NCBI RefSeq assembly: GCF_900149695.1
Contig: NZ_LT703006.1
Coordinates: 124,001-188,000 of the forward strand
Direction of reading: 5' to 3'
Source of the DNA: Anderseniella sp. Alg231-50
Lineage (GTDB): Bacteria > Pseudomonadota > Alphaproteobacteria > Rhizobiales > Aestuariivirgaceae
Length of the DNA stretch: 64,000 nucleotides
Shown: positions 46,705-56,372 of the stretch, in pieces
How positions within the stretch are numbered: the stretch's first letter is position 1
Layout of the letters: each line of letters starts with the position of its first letter
Position numbers and translations under genes: made by a program
Notes under the pieces: model-generated
Database searches by the model: none
What the model saw: the letters and a program-made list of their open reading frames with translations, nothing else
Told to the model about the DNA's origin: nothing

Positions 46705-47331
46705 TCAATTCATGTCAAGTTGAAGCTTCAACTTGGAGCCGACAAAATTGACCCTATCGAACCAATGTTCTGAGCGTTTGTTAGCCAATTCTGCTTTGAG
46801 CATCTGGCGCGATGCATCCAATTCTCCGACAGAATGATACAATACTGCGACCTTTATTCTCTCCAGCGGATACATTTGTTTCAGAGTTTTTGTTTTCAGG
46901 AGCCAGTCAAGCATGTCTTTGTGATTTTGCTGGCCTTCGAGAAAAGCAATTACTTCACGTTCGAGAACTCTGGATACTTCGTTGACCGCCTGCTGGTCTC
47001 TCAAGTCCCACCAAACGTCGGTTTGCCCGGATATGTACCCTATTCTGCTTTCAACGATACAATCCGTGACTGATTTTTTTTCGGGCAGTTCTCGACCCCA
47101 GATTTGACTGAAAATCTGAGGATCGCAAACGCCAACATTGATTGTGAAATGCAGGTGGTCATAGCGTGAAGTTTGAATATCGATTACATCAAAGAAGGTA
47201 TTCCTCAACCGCGTCCATATCACGCCACTCCTGTTGAAGCCTTCAGGCAGCAGCAACGTGTCAACGGTGCGCGTGAGGGCGCGCAGCGTGGGCGGGCGCT
47301 CAACAGCAGGCAAGTCGTCTTCTCTTTCCAT
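46705..47331 (-). CDS. DUF4304-like protein in a low-GC insert
   Basis: 208 residues from the ATG at 47329-47331 with AGGA upstream. N-terminal RTVDTLLLPEGFNRSGVIWTRLRNTFFDVIDIQTSR and HLHFTINVGVCDPQIF fit the DUF4304 family, whose function is unknown. The C-terminal half is helical. Base composition is visibly lower in GC than neighbours. It lies between the dipeptidase-like gene and a remnant of that gene's 3' end, which suggests insertion or deletion events. The gene ends in a 20-base palindrome. Confidence 0.78.
   Translation of the reverse strand: MEREDDLPAVERPPTLRALTRTVDTLLLPEGFNRSGVIWTRLRNTFFDVIDIQTSRYDHLHFTINVGVCDPQIFSQIWGRELPEKKSVTDCIVESRIGYISGQTDVWWDLRDQQAVNEVSRVLEREVIAFLEGQQNHKDMLDWLLKTKTLKQMYPLERIKVAVLYHSVGELDASRQMLKAELANKRSEHWFDRVNFVGSKLKLQLDMN
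46716..46735. repeat. Perfect 20-bp palindrome at the end of the DUF4304 gene
   Basis: CAAGTTGAAGCTTCAACTTG, its own reverse complement, lies within the last codons (KLKLQL) of the gene. Confidence 0.7.
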
Positions 47332-47406
47332 GTAATTCCTCGTATCGCTTCAATTGCCATCTGCCTTCTGCTCAAGCGGACGGCATAATTGGATTTAACT
47401 CTACCG

Positions 47407-47454
47407 GGCGGCAACTGGCTGAAATTCTTTGATGCAAATTTCGGCCCTGCATGA
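47407..47454 (+). pseudogene. Remnant of M19 dipeptidase 3' end
   Basis: The 48 bases encode GGNWLKFFDANFGPA plus stop and match the end of the dipeptidase-like gene (GGNWLKFFDANFGAA, 46491-46538) with only a few base changes. Nothing of the rest of the gene is present upstream. It marks the right edge of the DUF4304 segment. Confidence 0.8.
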
Positions 47455-47458
47455 GCAC

Positions 47459-48274
47459 TTATTTTTTCACCTGAGAATGGATGTGATCATCGTGCCGGGC
47501 GGCCCGGCACCCCTGGAATCGCAATATGTCATCTTTCACACCGAGCGAGTTTGCCAGGTGGGGTTCGATGAAAATTTTCGTCACCCCGGCTTTGCGTCCC
47601 CCGTCCGGTGCGGTCAGCCATTCAAGTGCCGCTCGGGTTCTGGGGCGGTCCAGCACGACAACACTGTTGAATATCTGAAACCAGCTCATGTCCCAGCGCC
47701 CGGTCAGAATATCTCTCCGGCCTTCGCAAGGCAGGTCCGCGCCCCGCTCCGGGCGTTCGAACCCCCAATAACCGATGGGTGACCTGGTTTTGCCGCGGAT
47801 GTATTTCTGCGTACTCGGATCACCGTAATAAAACGCTATGTCCAGCTTGTTACCGTCATTGTGCGACAGATGCGGCAGCAGTGGAAACCCGTCCAGAAAC
47901 GGAAAGCTGCCATCAAGGGCTTGCGTCAGGGTTCCGGGGAATTGCCGGTTCATGTCCGCCGCCAGTTTGTTTGCAGTGTCATACATCGGCTTCGACACAT
48001 AGTGCCGGTTGAGAACACAATACAGTGGCGACTGCATTGCCAGTGTCGACTGGCCGGTGGCAAGGCATGGCAGTGCAACCCGACCAAACACCGGTGCAGC
48101 GGTCGCCGCAGCCAGAGACAGGCCGGCATAAATCGCCCCAAAGACGCCGAGTATGACAAGCCGCCGATTGGCCAATCTGCGGGCCATCACGGCAGTGCCG
48201 ATCCATGCCAGTCCACCAACCTGTGTCAGCAGGGTGAGAAACACCACCGCGCCTATATGAATCAGCAGCCGCAT
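47459..48274 (-). CDS. Membrane-anchored LAS-superfamily (M15/M74-like) peptidase
   Basis: 271 residues from the ATG at 48272-48274 (a GTG precedes it). Two to three membrane helices occupy residues 1-65. The soluble part has the LAS metallopeptidase signature: SHNDGNKLD (His and Asp six residues apart, about 138-145) and HDDHIHSQ (HxH about 263-265). LAS enzymes such as MepA or DD-carboxypeptidases cut peptidoglycan cross-links. The start overlaps the stop of the Ldh-type gene (TGATG). Confidence 0.8.
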   Translation of the reverse strand: MRLLIHIGAVVFLTLLTQVGGLAWIGTAVMARRLANRRLVILGVFGAIYAGLSLAAATAAPVFGRVALPCLATGQSTLAMQSPLYCVLNRHYVSKPMYDTANKLAADMNRQFPGTLTQALDGSFPFLDGFPLLPHLSHNDGNKLDIAFYYGDPSTQKYIRGKTRSPIGYWGFERPERGADLPCEGRRDILTGRWDMSWFQIFNSVVVLDRPRTRAALEWLTAPDGGRKAGVTKIFIEPHLANSLGVKDDILRFQGCRAARHDDHIHSQVKK

Positions 48275-49284
48275 CACCCCGCGGCCGTCTTGACCTGTGC
48301 CAGCAGATCAGACGCGACATCAACAGTCCCGGAAGCCTCCGTCATCCGGCGCGCTTCATAGCGGCGCCGGCTCGGCATGCGCACGCCGTCCTGCTTGATC
48401 ATCTCGGCGAACAGGGCTTCGGCATGGCTGGCCCATCCGCTCGCATCACCGAAGCGTGCCGGGTCAATGGCAATGATCAGTTGCCCGCCGCGGTTGGCCA
48501 GCCCGTCGGGCTCAACCTTTTTGGCGGTTTCGAAGCTGAACGGCTCGCCCATCAGCGCGCCCGCCATCAGTTCGACCATCATCGACACAAGCGCGCCCTT
48601 GGCTCCGCCAAAGGCCAGGATCGCCCCGCCCTGGACATCCGCCGGGTTGGTCGACGGATTGCCGTCCTTGTCGATGATCGTGCCGGGGGGCAGTTCCTTG
48701 CCCTCGCGCGCCGCCATCAGTATCTCGCCATGCGCCCGGGCGGCAGTGGCCATGTCGAAAATCACCGCTTCGCCATTGTCGCGCGGCCATCCGAACGCGA
48801 TCGGGTTGGTGCCGAACAACGGCTTCGCGCCGCCCGGCGGCGGGACGATGGGGAAAGCCGACGTCATGGTCATCGCCACCAGCCCCTGATGCGTCATCAG
48901 TTCCATTTCAGGCCACAGCGCTGCAAAATGATGCATATTGGTCAGCGCCAGACAGGCAACGCCCTGCTGTTTCGCCAGGTCACCGACATCACCCGCCATC
49001 ATGTTCAGCGACAAAGGCGCAAAGCCGTTGTCGCCATCACCGCGAATGACGCCTGGCGCGGTCTTTTCCCAGGTCGGCTTTGCGGTCGGGTTGGCCTTGC
49101 CGTTGGCGATGGATTTCAGATAACCCGGCATGCGCAAAATGCCATGGCTGTGGCAGTGATCGCGCTCTGCCGCACACACGGTACCGGATATCGCATCGGC
49201 GTTTGCATCATCACAACCGGCTGCTTTCAGCGCCTTGATACACACTGTGCGCAAGTCGATCAGCTTGATGGTTTCTGTTTTCAT
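48274..49284 (-). CDS. Ldh-type (malate/L-lactate, YlbC-like) NAD(P)-dependent oxidoreductase
   Basis: 336 residues of the second malate/lactate dehydrogenase family: DHCHSHGILRMPGYLKSI (catalytic His), FAALWPEMELMTHQGLVAMTMTSA, GTNPIAFGWPR, and DKDGNPSTNPADVQGGAILAFGGAKG (residues 210-235). Members also reduce cyclic imino acids such as Pip2C/Pyr2C, so the substrate is open. Coupled by overlap to the amidase (ATGA) and to the LAS peptidase. Confidence 0.92.
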   Translation of the reverse strand: MKTETIKLIDLRTVCIKALKAAGCDDANADAISGTVCAAERDHCHSHGILRMPGYLKSIANGKANPTAKPTWEKTAPGVIRGDGDNGFAPLSLNMMAGDVGDLAKQQGVACLALTNMHHFAALWPEMELMTHQGLVAMTMTSAFPIVPPPGGAKPLFGTNPIAFGWPRDNGEAVIFDMATAARAHGEILMAAREGKELPPGTIIDKDGNPSTNPADVQGGAILAFGGAKGALVSMMVELMAGALMGEPFSFETAKKVEPDGLANRGGQLIIAIDPARFGDASGWASHAEALFAEMIKQDGVRMPSRRRYEARRMTEASGTVDVASDLLAQVKTAAG

Positions 49285-50636
49285 GACAATGCCTTCTTCA
49301 GGATGGTTTCAACAGTAGCTGCCGCATTGAACAATTCCGTGTCCTGGCCGTGCAGGCGCATGATCATAACACCTGCCGGCGCTTCTCCGCGCGCTGTCAT
49401 GGGGACGGAAATCGCACAACTGTCGAGAAAATTGCCAATAAACGTATTGCGCAGGCACAGGAAGTTCAGCGGGCCGTAGCGCTCATCCTGTTCGACCTCC
49501 GAGATCAGCGGCGGCAATATCGGTACGGTCGGCAGGATGAACCCGTCAAGCCCGCAGCAAAGCCGGGCGAATTTTGCAATCATCTCTTTGCGGCGCCGGT
49601 AGTGCGCCACCAGTTCAGGCCCGGTGACGTTGAGACCGGACTGGATACGGATGCGGACCATATGATGGTACTCATCACCATGGCGTTCCAGCATGTCGGC
49701 ATGCACGTCCATGGCTTCGGCTGCTGAAATACCGCCCTTGGCATTGAGGCTGGGCAGTTCCGTCAGATCCGGAAACGGCACTTCCGAAAACACCACGCCA
49801 GCCTTGCCGAGTGTCTTGACGGCGGCATCGAACGCGGTTGCCACTTCCGGATCCATGGTATCCATCGCCACGTGCTGCAATATGCCGAAGCGCAAGGTTG
49901 CCGGATCCCGGGCCAGCAGGCTGCCGGTCCGGTCACCGGCCATCATCGCATCGATGGTGGAACAGCATTGCACCGAATTGGCCAGCGGACCGACCGTGTC
50001 CAGTGTGTCCGACAGCGGAAATACACCGTCTTTCGGGACCCGCCCCGTCGAAGACTTGTATCCGGTAATGTTGTTGAAGGCCGCCGGAACACGGCACGAC
50101 CCGCCAGTGTCTGTTCCCAGCCCCATATAAGCCATGCCATCAGCCACAGACACAGCGGCCCCGGACGAAGACCCGCCGGGAATGCGCCCCTGCGCCCGGT
50201 CCCAGACCGATTTCGGCGTACCGTAGTGCGGGTTTACCCCCACACCCGAATAGGCAAACTCGGTCATGTTGGTCCGGCCCAGAAACACAAAGCCTGCCGC
50301 CCGCAGCCGCGCCACACAGGTTGCATCCGCCGTGACCGGTTCGCTGCTGCGCAGGATGGTCGAACCGGCCGCGGTTACTTCGCCTGCCACATCGAACAGG
50401 TCCTTCAGCGATATGGGAATACCGGCATAAGGCGATGGCGCGCGGCCTGCCCGGCGCCTCGCGTCCATGAAATCCGCCGTCGCAATCGCACCTTCCGCAT
50501 CGGTGGACAGGAAAGCCCGCACGCCTTCTCCCGCCTCATCCTCGATGCGTGCCAGGCAGGCTTCCGTCAGGTCCCGCGAGGTGGTCTTGCCGTTTTGCAG
50601 TTGCACGGCAAGTCCTTCAAGTGTTTCGACAATCAT
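49281..50636 (-). CDS. Amidase (amidase signature family)
   Basis: 451 residues. Catalytic Ser-cisSer-Lys triad: Lys78 in ISLKDLFD, Ser156 in PGGSSSGAA and Ser180 in TDTGGSCRVPAA. AS enzymes hydrolyse diverse amides. First gene of the amidase / Ldh-type dehydrogenase / LAS peptidase operon. The first two could act in turn on an amino-acid amide or lactam; that is inference only. Confidence 0.93.
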   Translation of the reverse strand: MIVETLEGLAVQLQNGKTTSRDLTEACLARIEDEAGEGVRAFLSTDAEGAIATADFMDARRRAGRAPSPYAGIPISLKDLFDVAGEVTAAGSTILRSSEPVTADATCVARLRAAGFVFLGRTNMTEFAYSGVGVNPHYGTPKSVWDRAQGRIPGGSSSGAAVSVADGMAYMGLGTDTGGSCRVPAAFNNITGYKSSTGRVPKDGVFPLSDTLDTVGPLANSVQCCSTIDAMMAGDRTGSLLARDPATLRFGILQHVAMDTMDPEVATAFDAAVKTLGKAGVVFSEVPFPDLTELPSLNAKGGISAAEAMDVHADMLERHGDEYHHMVRIRIQSGLNVTGPELVAHYRRRKEMIAKFARLCCGLDGFILPTVPILPPLISEVEQDERYGPLNFLCLRNTFIGNFLDSCAISVPMTARGEAPAGVMIMRLHGQDTELFNAAATVETILKKALS

Positions 50637-50714
50637 GTATGCATTCCCTGTTGTTCAAAGCCCAAACTGCAGGCAGCATGGCACTATCAGTGAAACACCG
50701 GCAAGGCCCCTTTG

Positions 50715-51254
50715 ATGCATACCTGTCTGTACTTCGCCTACGGCTCCAATCTTCTCTCCACCCGCCTGGGCGCACGCTGTGCTTCGGCGCGCGTCGTCGG
50801 CGTTGCCATGACCGAAGGCTGGACGGTGAGCTTCACCAAACCGGGCGGCGACGGCTCCGGCAAGGCCGGACTGGTGCAGCGTTCAGGCGCCACCCATCCC
50901 GGTGTCGTCTATGAGCTCACCGCAGATGAAATGCCGCTCCTGGATCGGATTGAAGGGGTCGGCCATGGCTACACGCGGGAGGATGATTTCCAGGTAACCA
51001 TGGTCGATGGCAGCACCCGGATTTCGACAGCCACCTATATGCCGCAACGCCATGATCCTGCCCTGATACCATTCGACTGGTACCTGGCGCTATGTATCGC
51101 CGGTGCAACTGAACACCGGTTCGACCCGCAGGTACTGGCGGCCTTTCAGGCGACACCGTCCAAACCGGACATCGAGGATCATCGCCCGGCCCGGGTGGCC
51201 GGGATCAAGGCGCTGCAGGCCGCCGGCCATGACGATTGGCAGGGGATGTTTTAG
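50715..51254 (+). CDS. Gamma-glutamylcyclotransferase-family protein
   Basis: 179 residues from ATG 50715. N-terminal YFAYGSNLLSTRL is the family's substrate-binding loop, and GVVYELTADEMPLLDRIEG holds the likely catalytic Glu. Members make 5-oxoproline from gamma-glutamyl amines. Target unknown. Divergent from the amidase gene. Confidence 0.9.
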   Translation: MHTCLYFAYGSNLLSTRLGARCASARVVGVAMTEGWTVSFTKPGGDGSGKAGLVQRSGATHPGVVYELTADEMPLLDRIEGVGHGYTREDDFQVTMVDGSTRISTATYMPQRHDPALIPFDWYLALCIAGATEHRFDPQVLAAFQATPSKPDIEDHRPARVAGIKALQAAGHDDWQGMF

Positions 51255-51344
51255 CGCAGGCACTCGATGCAACCTGGTATGCCGGCCTCGCCGGAGCGTT
51301 TGTGAAGCGACATCTGGAAGGCGGCTAGGCACGCGCCTCCAGGA

Positions 51345-51779
51345 CTACGATCCGTCCGGCATTTTTTGATGCGTGCCATCCGGTGTCCAAACGCCGACAA
51401 CTTCACATTGCAGCAGCTTGCCGCGCCCCGAACCGGTGCATCGCAAGCCGGCAGCAGCGACGGCATCTGCCTTGCTCGGCCAACCGCACAGGTATTCATG
51501 CCAATGCAGGCCTTCGGCATGCTGCACAAACAGGTCGACGCTCCAGCCGGCGGGGTGGCACCACTTCACTGCCTGGCAACTTTCCGTTTCGCCCCCGTTT
51601 GTGATGCACTTCTTTCGGGCGCACGCAAATCCCTTCTCCGGACCGGCAGCGAAACACACACCGTAAGACAGCTCAGGTGCCTCAACAAATGCGACACCCA
51701 GTTGCTCGGCCCGGGAAGGACCATGAAACAAGCTCAATAGAAGCAATGCCGAAACAGCAGTCGGCAATACACGCGCCAT
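51345..51779 (-). CDS. Exported cysteine-rich protein of unknown function
   Basis: 144 residues. A signal peptide (residues 1-24, ends PSRA-EQ) and seven cysteines spread over the mature part, including CFAAGPEKGFACARKKC. The spacing suggests disulfides in the periplasm. No family recognised. Confidence 0.72.
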   Translation of the reverse strand: MARVLPTAVSALLLLSLFHGPSRAEQLGVAFVEAPELSYGVCFAAGPEKGFACARKKCITNGGETESCQAVKWCHPAGWSVDLFVQHAEGLHWHEYLCGWPSKADAVAAAGLRCTGSGRGKLLQCEVVGVWTPDGTHQKMPDGS

Positions 51780-51939
51780 CTACCTGGTCTCTCCCGAATA
51801 AGTGTTCAATCGATCCGATAGTGTCATGTTGAACCACCGTTTCCAAGCCGACATGATCTTGTTGTGGACGCATCGGACACCGCTGACCCGAAGGTTCTGG
51901 CAGCCGTTCAAACCGGACACCCCGGAGATGACAAATGGC

Positions 51940-52269
51940 TCAGTCGGCGGGTTTTGAAAGAACAGTGGTCCACCGCACCATTTTGAGTGAGGGTAACTGG
52001 TCCAGGGCCGCATCCATCAACTGGAAATCCGAACGATCACTGTCGCAAAGGCGCACGAGAATACTGCCGTCGCGGCGATACCGCAGGCCGTCGCAGATCA
52101 GGCCTGCGCGCGCGAACAGCGAAACCAGATCCGAAAGGGCCTCCAGTTCTTCTACTTCGAACTCAACCTCGAAGGACAAGGTGCAATGCGGGAGTGATCC
52201 TCGCGCCTCAACAATGCGCGCGACCGGGACGCTGGACTTGGCAGACAGATCGGTGGAATGAACATTCAT
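51940..52269 (-). CDS. Small ACT-like protein of unknown function
   Basis: 109 residues from the ATG at 52267-52269, which has GAAGGA upstream. The stretch LSFEVEFEVEELEALSDLVSLFARAGLICDGLRYRR, then ILVRLCDSDRSDF, has the beta-alpha-beta pattern of an ACT regulatory domain (inference). No neighbour points to a partner enzyme. Spacer 52270-52537 shows no supported gene. Confidence 0.6.
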   Translation of the reverse strand: MNVHSTDLSAKSSVPVARIVEARGSLPHCTLSFEVEFEVEELEALSDLVSLFARAGLICDGLRYRRDGSILVRLCDSDRSDFQLMDAALDQLPSLKMVRWTTVLSKPAD

Positions 52270-52537
52270 CGTGTTTCCTTCGCCTTGCAGGCACATTGAA
52301 GTTGAAGAAAACGGGGATGTTCTCTTCGCTTTAGCTGTATTTATTCCGCGCCCGCAAGCTGATGCTCAAATCGGCGCTCTCGATCAATAATGGATACATT
52401 CTATCGGCAATCGAGTCCAGCAGAACCACGTCATGCATTTCAATGGGCCAATGAGCACAATGTATCCGCACGCCCCTGTCCGGTGTCTGCGGGTGCTGGT
52501 GGCAGCTGTCGATTGTTTCCCTGCAGCCCAACCGGGA

Positions 52538-55147
52538 TCAGCCTATTGCTTCCTTCACGGCTTCAGCAAGCTGCTTGAGGGTAAACGGCTTGGGCAGGAA
52601 GGCAAAATCCGTCTGGCCTTCAAGGTTTTTCTCGAACGCATCTTCGGCATAGCCCGAGATGAAAACAATCTTGGTCTTGATCCCGCGCTTGCGCAGTTCG
52701 CGCAGCATGCTCGGCCCGTCCATTTCCGGCATCACCACATCCGACACGATCAGGTCAGGTTCGGCCCCGTATTCTTCCAGCACCTCAAGCCCGACTTCAC
52801 CGGAATCGGCTTCCAGCACCGTGTACCCGCGCGACTCCAGCGCCCGCTTGGCGAACGAGCGTACCGCATCTTCATCCTCAACCAGCAAAATGGTCCCGGA
52901 GCCGGTCAAATCCACGCTTTTTGGTTCACCGGTTGCAGCTTCCGCGACGCGCGCCGATTCTTCTTCCTGCGTCTCGATGTATTGCGGCAGGTAGACCTTG
53001 AATGTAGTCCCCTTGCCCAACTCGCTGTCACAGAAGATGAACCCGCCGGTCTGTTTGATGATGCCGTACACCGTCGACAATCCGAGCCCGGTCCCCTTGC
53101 CCACTTCCTTGGTCGAGAAAAACGGTTCGTAAATCTTGTCAAGCACGTCCTGCGGCATCCCGGTGCCGGTGTCGGCGACCTCCAGGAGAACATATTCACC
53201 CGGCGGCATCAGGCCTGGCTTGACGCTCTCTGATTCTGCAGCGGACACATTGCTGGAGCGCAGCGTCAGCACGCCGCCGTCGGGCATCGCGTCGCGCGCA
53301 TTCACGCACAGGTTTATCACCACTTGCTCAAACTGGTTGATATCGACCTTGATACGGTCGAGATCGCGGCCATGTACAATCTTCAGTTCAACCGTTTCGC
53401 CAAGCAGGCGGCCCAGCAGGTTGCCGAGATCCGACAGCACATCGGTCAGCGACAGAACTTCAGGCCGCAAGGTCTGGCGCCGCGAGAATGCCAGCAACTG
53501 GCGCACCAGGTTGGCGGCCCGGTTGGCATTCTGCTTGATGTTCATGATATCGGCGAAGGACGGATCGGTCGGGCGGTGACGCGCCAGCAACAGGTCGGAA
53601 AAGCCGATGATGGCGGTCAGCACGTTGTTGAAGTCATGCGCGACACCGCCTGCAAGCTGGCCCACCGCCTGCATCTTCTGGCTCTGGGCGAGCTGCGTTT
53701 CAAGCGACGAGTGTTTTGTGGTGTCCACGGCAAACACCATGACCGCGCCCTTGCCGCCGGTTTCGTCGGCCACACAGTACACCTGGCCCGAGGTTTCCTC
53801 CGCACCCAGGAAGTGAACGTCGGTCGGCTTGGTTTCTGCCTTGCCTCCCGCCGCATCAGCGACAAGCCGGTCCAGCGTTTCGCGCTCGTCTTCGCGCACC
53901 AGTTTCGACAGTGAGCCGCGCCGCTTGGCCTTCGGCGCAAGCTCGAGAAACGCCGCGTTCATGGTTTCGATCGTGCCCTTGGCATTCAGTTGCACAATGC
54001 CGATGGGCAGCGAATTGAACAGCCGCGAAATCTGCACCTGGGCTTCGCCGGAGTTTTTCTCGACAGCAAAATGCGCCCGCCTGTCCAGCACCAGCGTCCG
54101 TGACGGCTGCAGCTTGCCTTCGCTGTCAAACTCACAGCGATGAACCACGCGGGCCGGTATTGTCTCGCCGGTGCGGGTGGCGAGATCCAGGTCAAAGACT
54201 TCCGTCACCGGCCGGCCGGCTTCCGGCTCTATGCCGCCCAGCAGCTTGGCCCCCTTGTCGGTCACGATATCCGACAATTTCAGATTGCCGTCGGTGGTCG
54301 CTGACAGGTCGAGCCCCAGCCACTCGGCCAATGTGGCGTTCACATAGGCTATTGCGCCGTCAGCCGTGGTTGAGAAGAAACCCGCCGGTGCATGGTCGAG
54401 ATAATTTATGATGTATTGCAGGTTTTCAAAGGCGTCTTCCTGGGACGCCCGGGCATCGGTTTCATCGATGAGCCGCCACACCGAGTACGGCTGGCCGGCG
54501 CCCACCTTCAGCGGCTTGACCTGCAGGCGCAGCCACGCGGCCGCATCACTGCGCGCGCCTGCCGCGGCGGATCCCGCCGCCAGCCTGAACTGCTCGGACG
54601 CCTCATTGCCCTCCCGTGCGGCACGCGCCAGCCGGTAAACCCGCTCCGACACGTCCGGATAACCGGCATACAGTGTCTCGAGATTGACGATCCTGCCCTG
54701 TCCGGAGGCTGAGACAAGTTGTTGGTAGGAGGTGTTGGAGTAGATGATCAGTCCGCGCGCATCCGCCACCACGCAAGGTTCACCGACCGCATCAAACAGC
54801 TGGTCGAAAAACTCCTTCTGCCGGGGCGCCCGCCCGAAATGCACAAACCCCGCCAGCGCACCGAAGACCGCAAGAAGTCCCATAAGCGACATCAGGGCCA
54901 GCGCCACCACGACCACCTGAGGAACAATGGTCCCTGTGGTCTGAACGGCGAAATAAACGATTACGGCCAGCGAAATTGCCAGCAGGAGACTGAGCACTGG
55001 TTTGCCGTCCGACTGGGCCGGTCGCGGCTCGCGGACAGGAGACTCCTCTGCCTGCACCAGTTCAACTTCTTTGTCAGGCGGTGACGCTGGCGTCCTGGCA
55101 GGCTTTGAAGAACCGCTTTCCGGTTCGATTTGAATGTCTTTGCTCAT
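52538..55147 (-). CDS. cckA: Hybrid histidine kinase CckA
   Basis: 869 residues from the ATG at 55145-55147, which follows GGGG; 872 if the upstream ATG is used. Two membrane helices lie at about 50-100, then PAS-like regions (about 115-235, 245-360, 375-475), HisKA with His504 in [21 protein letters not shown], HATPase with VADTGTGMP and [12 protein letters not shown], and a C-terminal receiver with Asp803 in LIVSDVVMP. In alphaproteobacteria CckA phosphorylates ChpT, which feeds CtrA and CpdR and so controls the cell cycle. Confidence 0.95.
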   Translation of the reverse strand: MSKDIQIEPESGSSKPARTPASPPDKEVELVQAEESPVREPRPAQSDGKPVLSLLLAISLAVIVYFAVQTTGTIVPQVVVVALALMSLMGLLAVFGALAGFVHFGRAPRQKEFFDQLFDAVGEPCVVADARGLIIYSNTSYQQLVSASGQGRIVNLETLYAGYPDVSERVYRLARAAREGNEASEQFRLAAGSAAAGARSDAAAWLRLQVKPLKVGAGQPYSVWRLIDETDARASQEDAFENLQYIINYLDHAPAGFFSTTADGAIAYVNATLAEWLGLDLSATTDGNLKLSDIVTDKGAKLLGGIEPEAGRPVTEVFDLDLATRTGETIPARVVHRCEFDSEGKLQPSRTLVLDRRAHFAVEKNSGEAQVQISRLFNSLPIGIVQLNAKGTIETMNAAFLELAPKAKRRGSLSKLVREDERETLDRLVADAAGGKAETKPTDVHFLGAEETSGQVYCVADETGGKGAVMVFAVDTTKHSSLETQLAQSQKMQAVGQLAGGVAHDFNNVLTAIIGFSDLLLARHRPTDPSFADIMNIKQNANRAANLVRQLLAFSRRQTLRPEVLSLTDVLSDLGNLLGRLLGETVELKIVHGRDLDRIKVDINQFEQVVINLCVNARDAMPDGGVLTLRSSNVSAAESESVKPGLMPPGEYVLLEVADTGTGMPQDVLDKIYEPFFSTKEVGKGTGLGLSTVYGIIKQTGGFIFCDSELGKGTTFKVYLPQYIETQEEESARVAEAATGEPKSVDLTGSGTILLVEDEDAVRSFAKRALESRGYTVLEADSGEVGLEVLEEYGAEPDLIVSDVVMPEMDGPSMLRELRKRGIKTKIVFISGYAEDAFEKNLEGQTDFAFLPKPFTLKQLAEAVKEAIG

Positions 55148-55337
55148 GAACCCCAATGTGCCCGACGTGCCGCATCGCCCCGAATCAGGTGCAAGTATAG
55201 GCGAATTGTGCCATGTATCAGCCCTAAACGAGCGTTAGATTCAACCATACATTACTGGCGCTGGACCGCACCGATGTGCAATTGTTGTACACGGTGAGGC
55301 AAAACCAATCAGGCCAACGAGGATAGGGGGAACGGAA

Positions 55338-55850
55338 ATGGAACTTCTACAGCCTTATATGAACTGGATATATCTTGGCGCTGTTGTGCTGGCGGTGTTC
55401 ATTTTCGCCTGGCTGATGATACGTGCTCTTGGCGGCCGCGTGCGCGCAAAGCGTGGCTCCCGTCTTGGCATTTCGGAGTATTACGAGGTCGACAAATCCC
55501 GCTTCCTGGTGCTGGTCCGCCGCGATGATGTGGAACACCTCGTACTGGTTGGTGGTTCCCAGGACGTGGTCATAGAGGCGGGTATCAGCACCCGGCCCGC
55601 CCGTCAGGGCGCCCCTGCAGGAGCCAAGAGAAGCAGGAACCTTGCAGCGGAAGCCATAGACAGCATCCCGCCGGCCGCGCCGGCAGGTCCGGCACAGGAA
55701 GCACCGCCGCTTGGACCGGCCGAACCTGCCGGTAATGTTCGCCCGCTGGGATCACGTCCCGCGCCACGGCCTCCGGTGTTCGCGGACACCGCACCTGCCG
55801 ATCGTCCGCCGAATTTGCGGGCGGTGGAACACGATCTGGACCAGAAGTAA
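55338..55850 (+). CDS. FliO-like flagellar biosynthesis protein
   Basis: 170 residues: one membrane helix (IYLGAVVLAVFIFAWLMI) and a cytosolic FliO-like domain with KRGSRLGISEYYEVDKSRFLVLVRRDDVEHLVLVGGSQDVVIE (residues 39-81). The rest is Pro/Ala-rich and probably disordered. FliO helps assemble the flagellar export gate. No other flagellar gene is in the window; the location next to cckA is seen in relatives. Ends at a strong bidirectional hairpin. Confidence 0.78.
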   Translation: MELLQPYMNWIYLGAVVLAVFIFAWLMIRALGGRVRAKRGSRLGISEYYEVDKSRFLVLVRRDDVEHLVLVGGSQDVVIEAGISTRPARQGAPAGAKRSRNLAAEAIDSIPPAAPAGPAQEAPPLGPAEPAGNVRPLGSRPAPRPPVFADTAPADRPPNLRAVEHDLDQK

Positions 55851-55880
55851 CCCGCCGCCGGATCAGGCATGTGCATCCAT

Positions 55881-55919
55881 AACCAAAGGGCCGAAGCTCG
55901 CTGCTTCGGCCCTTTGGTT
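55881..55919. terminator. Bidirectional terminator between fliO-like gene and dksA
   Basis: Perfect 17-bp stem (55881-55897 with 55903-55919, loop TCGCT) with A's on the left and T's on the right, serving both convergent genes. Confidence 0.92.
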
Positions 55920-55955
55920 TGTGATTGTGTCCTTGTTTTCCGCTGGGGCCACGGT

Positions 55956-56372
55956 TCAATCGTCGCGGTAGACCTTCTCGCGACGTTCGTGCCGCTCCTG
56001 AGCCTCGACAGAAAGTGTGGCGATGGGACGGGCATCCAGGCGGCGAAGTGAAATCGGCTCGCCGGTTTCTTCGCAGTATCCGTAAATACCGTCGTCTATG
56101 CGTTTCAGGGCGGCTTCAATTTTTGCGATCAGCTTGCGCTGTCTGTCACGGGTGCGAAGCTCCAGTGACCGGTCTGTTTCCGTGGACGCCCGGTCTGCCG
56201 CATCAGGCAGCACGAGATTTTCCGTCTGCAGGTTTTGCAGCGTCTCACGGCTTTCTTTCAGGATGTCTTCTTTCCAGGCAAGAAGTTTTGCCCGGAAGTA
56301 TTCTTGCTGCCGTTCGCTCATGAACGGCTCCTTTTCCAGCTTGGATAGCGGAATCGGCTTGTTCTCTCCCAT
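55956..56372 (-). CDS. dksA: DksA/TraR-type RNA polymerase regulator
   Basis: 138 residues from the ATG at 56370-56372 with GAGG upstream; the frame is open to 56480. The coiled coil LLAWKEDILKESRETLQNL and the tip DAADRAS are typical. The zinc-finger region reads YGYCEETGEPISLRRLDARPIATLSVEAQERHER: only one of the four usual cysteines is present. DksA binds the secondary channel of RNA polymerase with ppGpp. The spacer 56373-56638 shows no gene. Confidence 0.93.
   Translation of the reverse strand: MGENKPIPLSKLEKEPFMSERQQEYFRAKLLAWKEDILKESRETLQNLQTENLVLPDAADRASTETDRSLELRTRDRQRKLIAKIEAALKRIDDGIYGYCEETGEPISLRRLDARPIATLSVEAQERHERREKVYRDD

Noticed and set aside
46491-47454. Insertion-sequence target duplication around the DUF4304 gene
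   Set aside because: The direct repeats are too long and diverged for a target duplication, they equal a gene end, and no transposase or terminal inverted repeats are seen.
51780-52013. 77-residue minus-strand frame between the Cys-rich protein and the ACT-like gene
   Set aside because: No ribosome site, overlaps the end of the ACT-like gene and has no protein-like pattern.
52331-52531. 66-residue minus-strand frame downstream of cckA
   Set aside because: No domain, no clear ribosome site and a composition that does not look coding; left as unannotated spacer.
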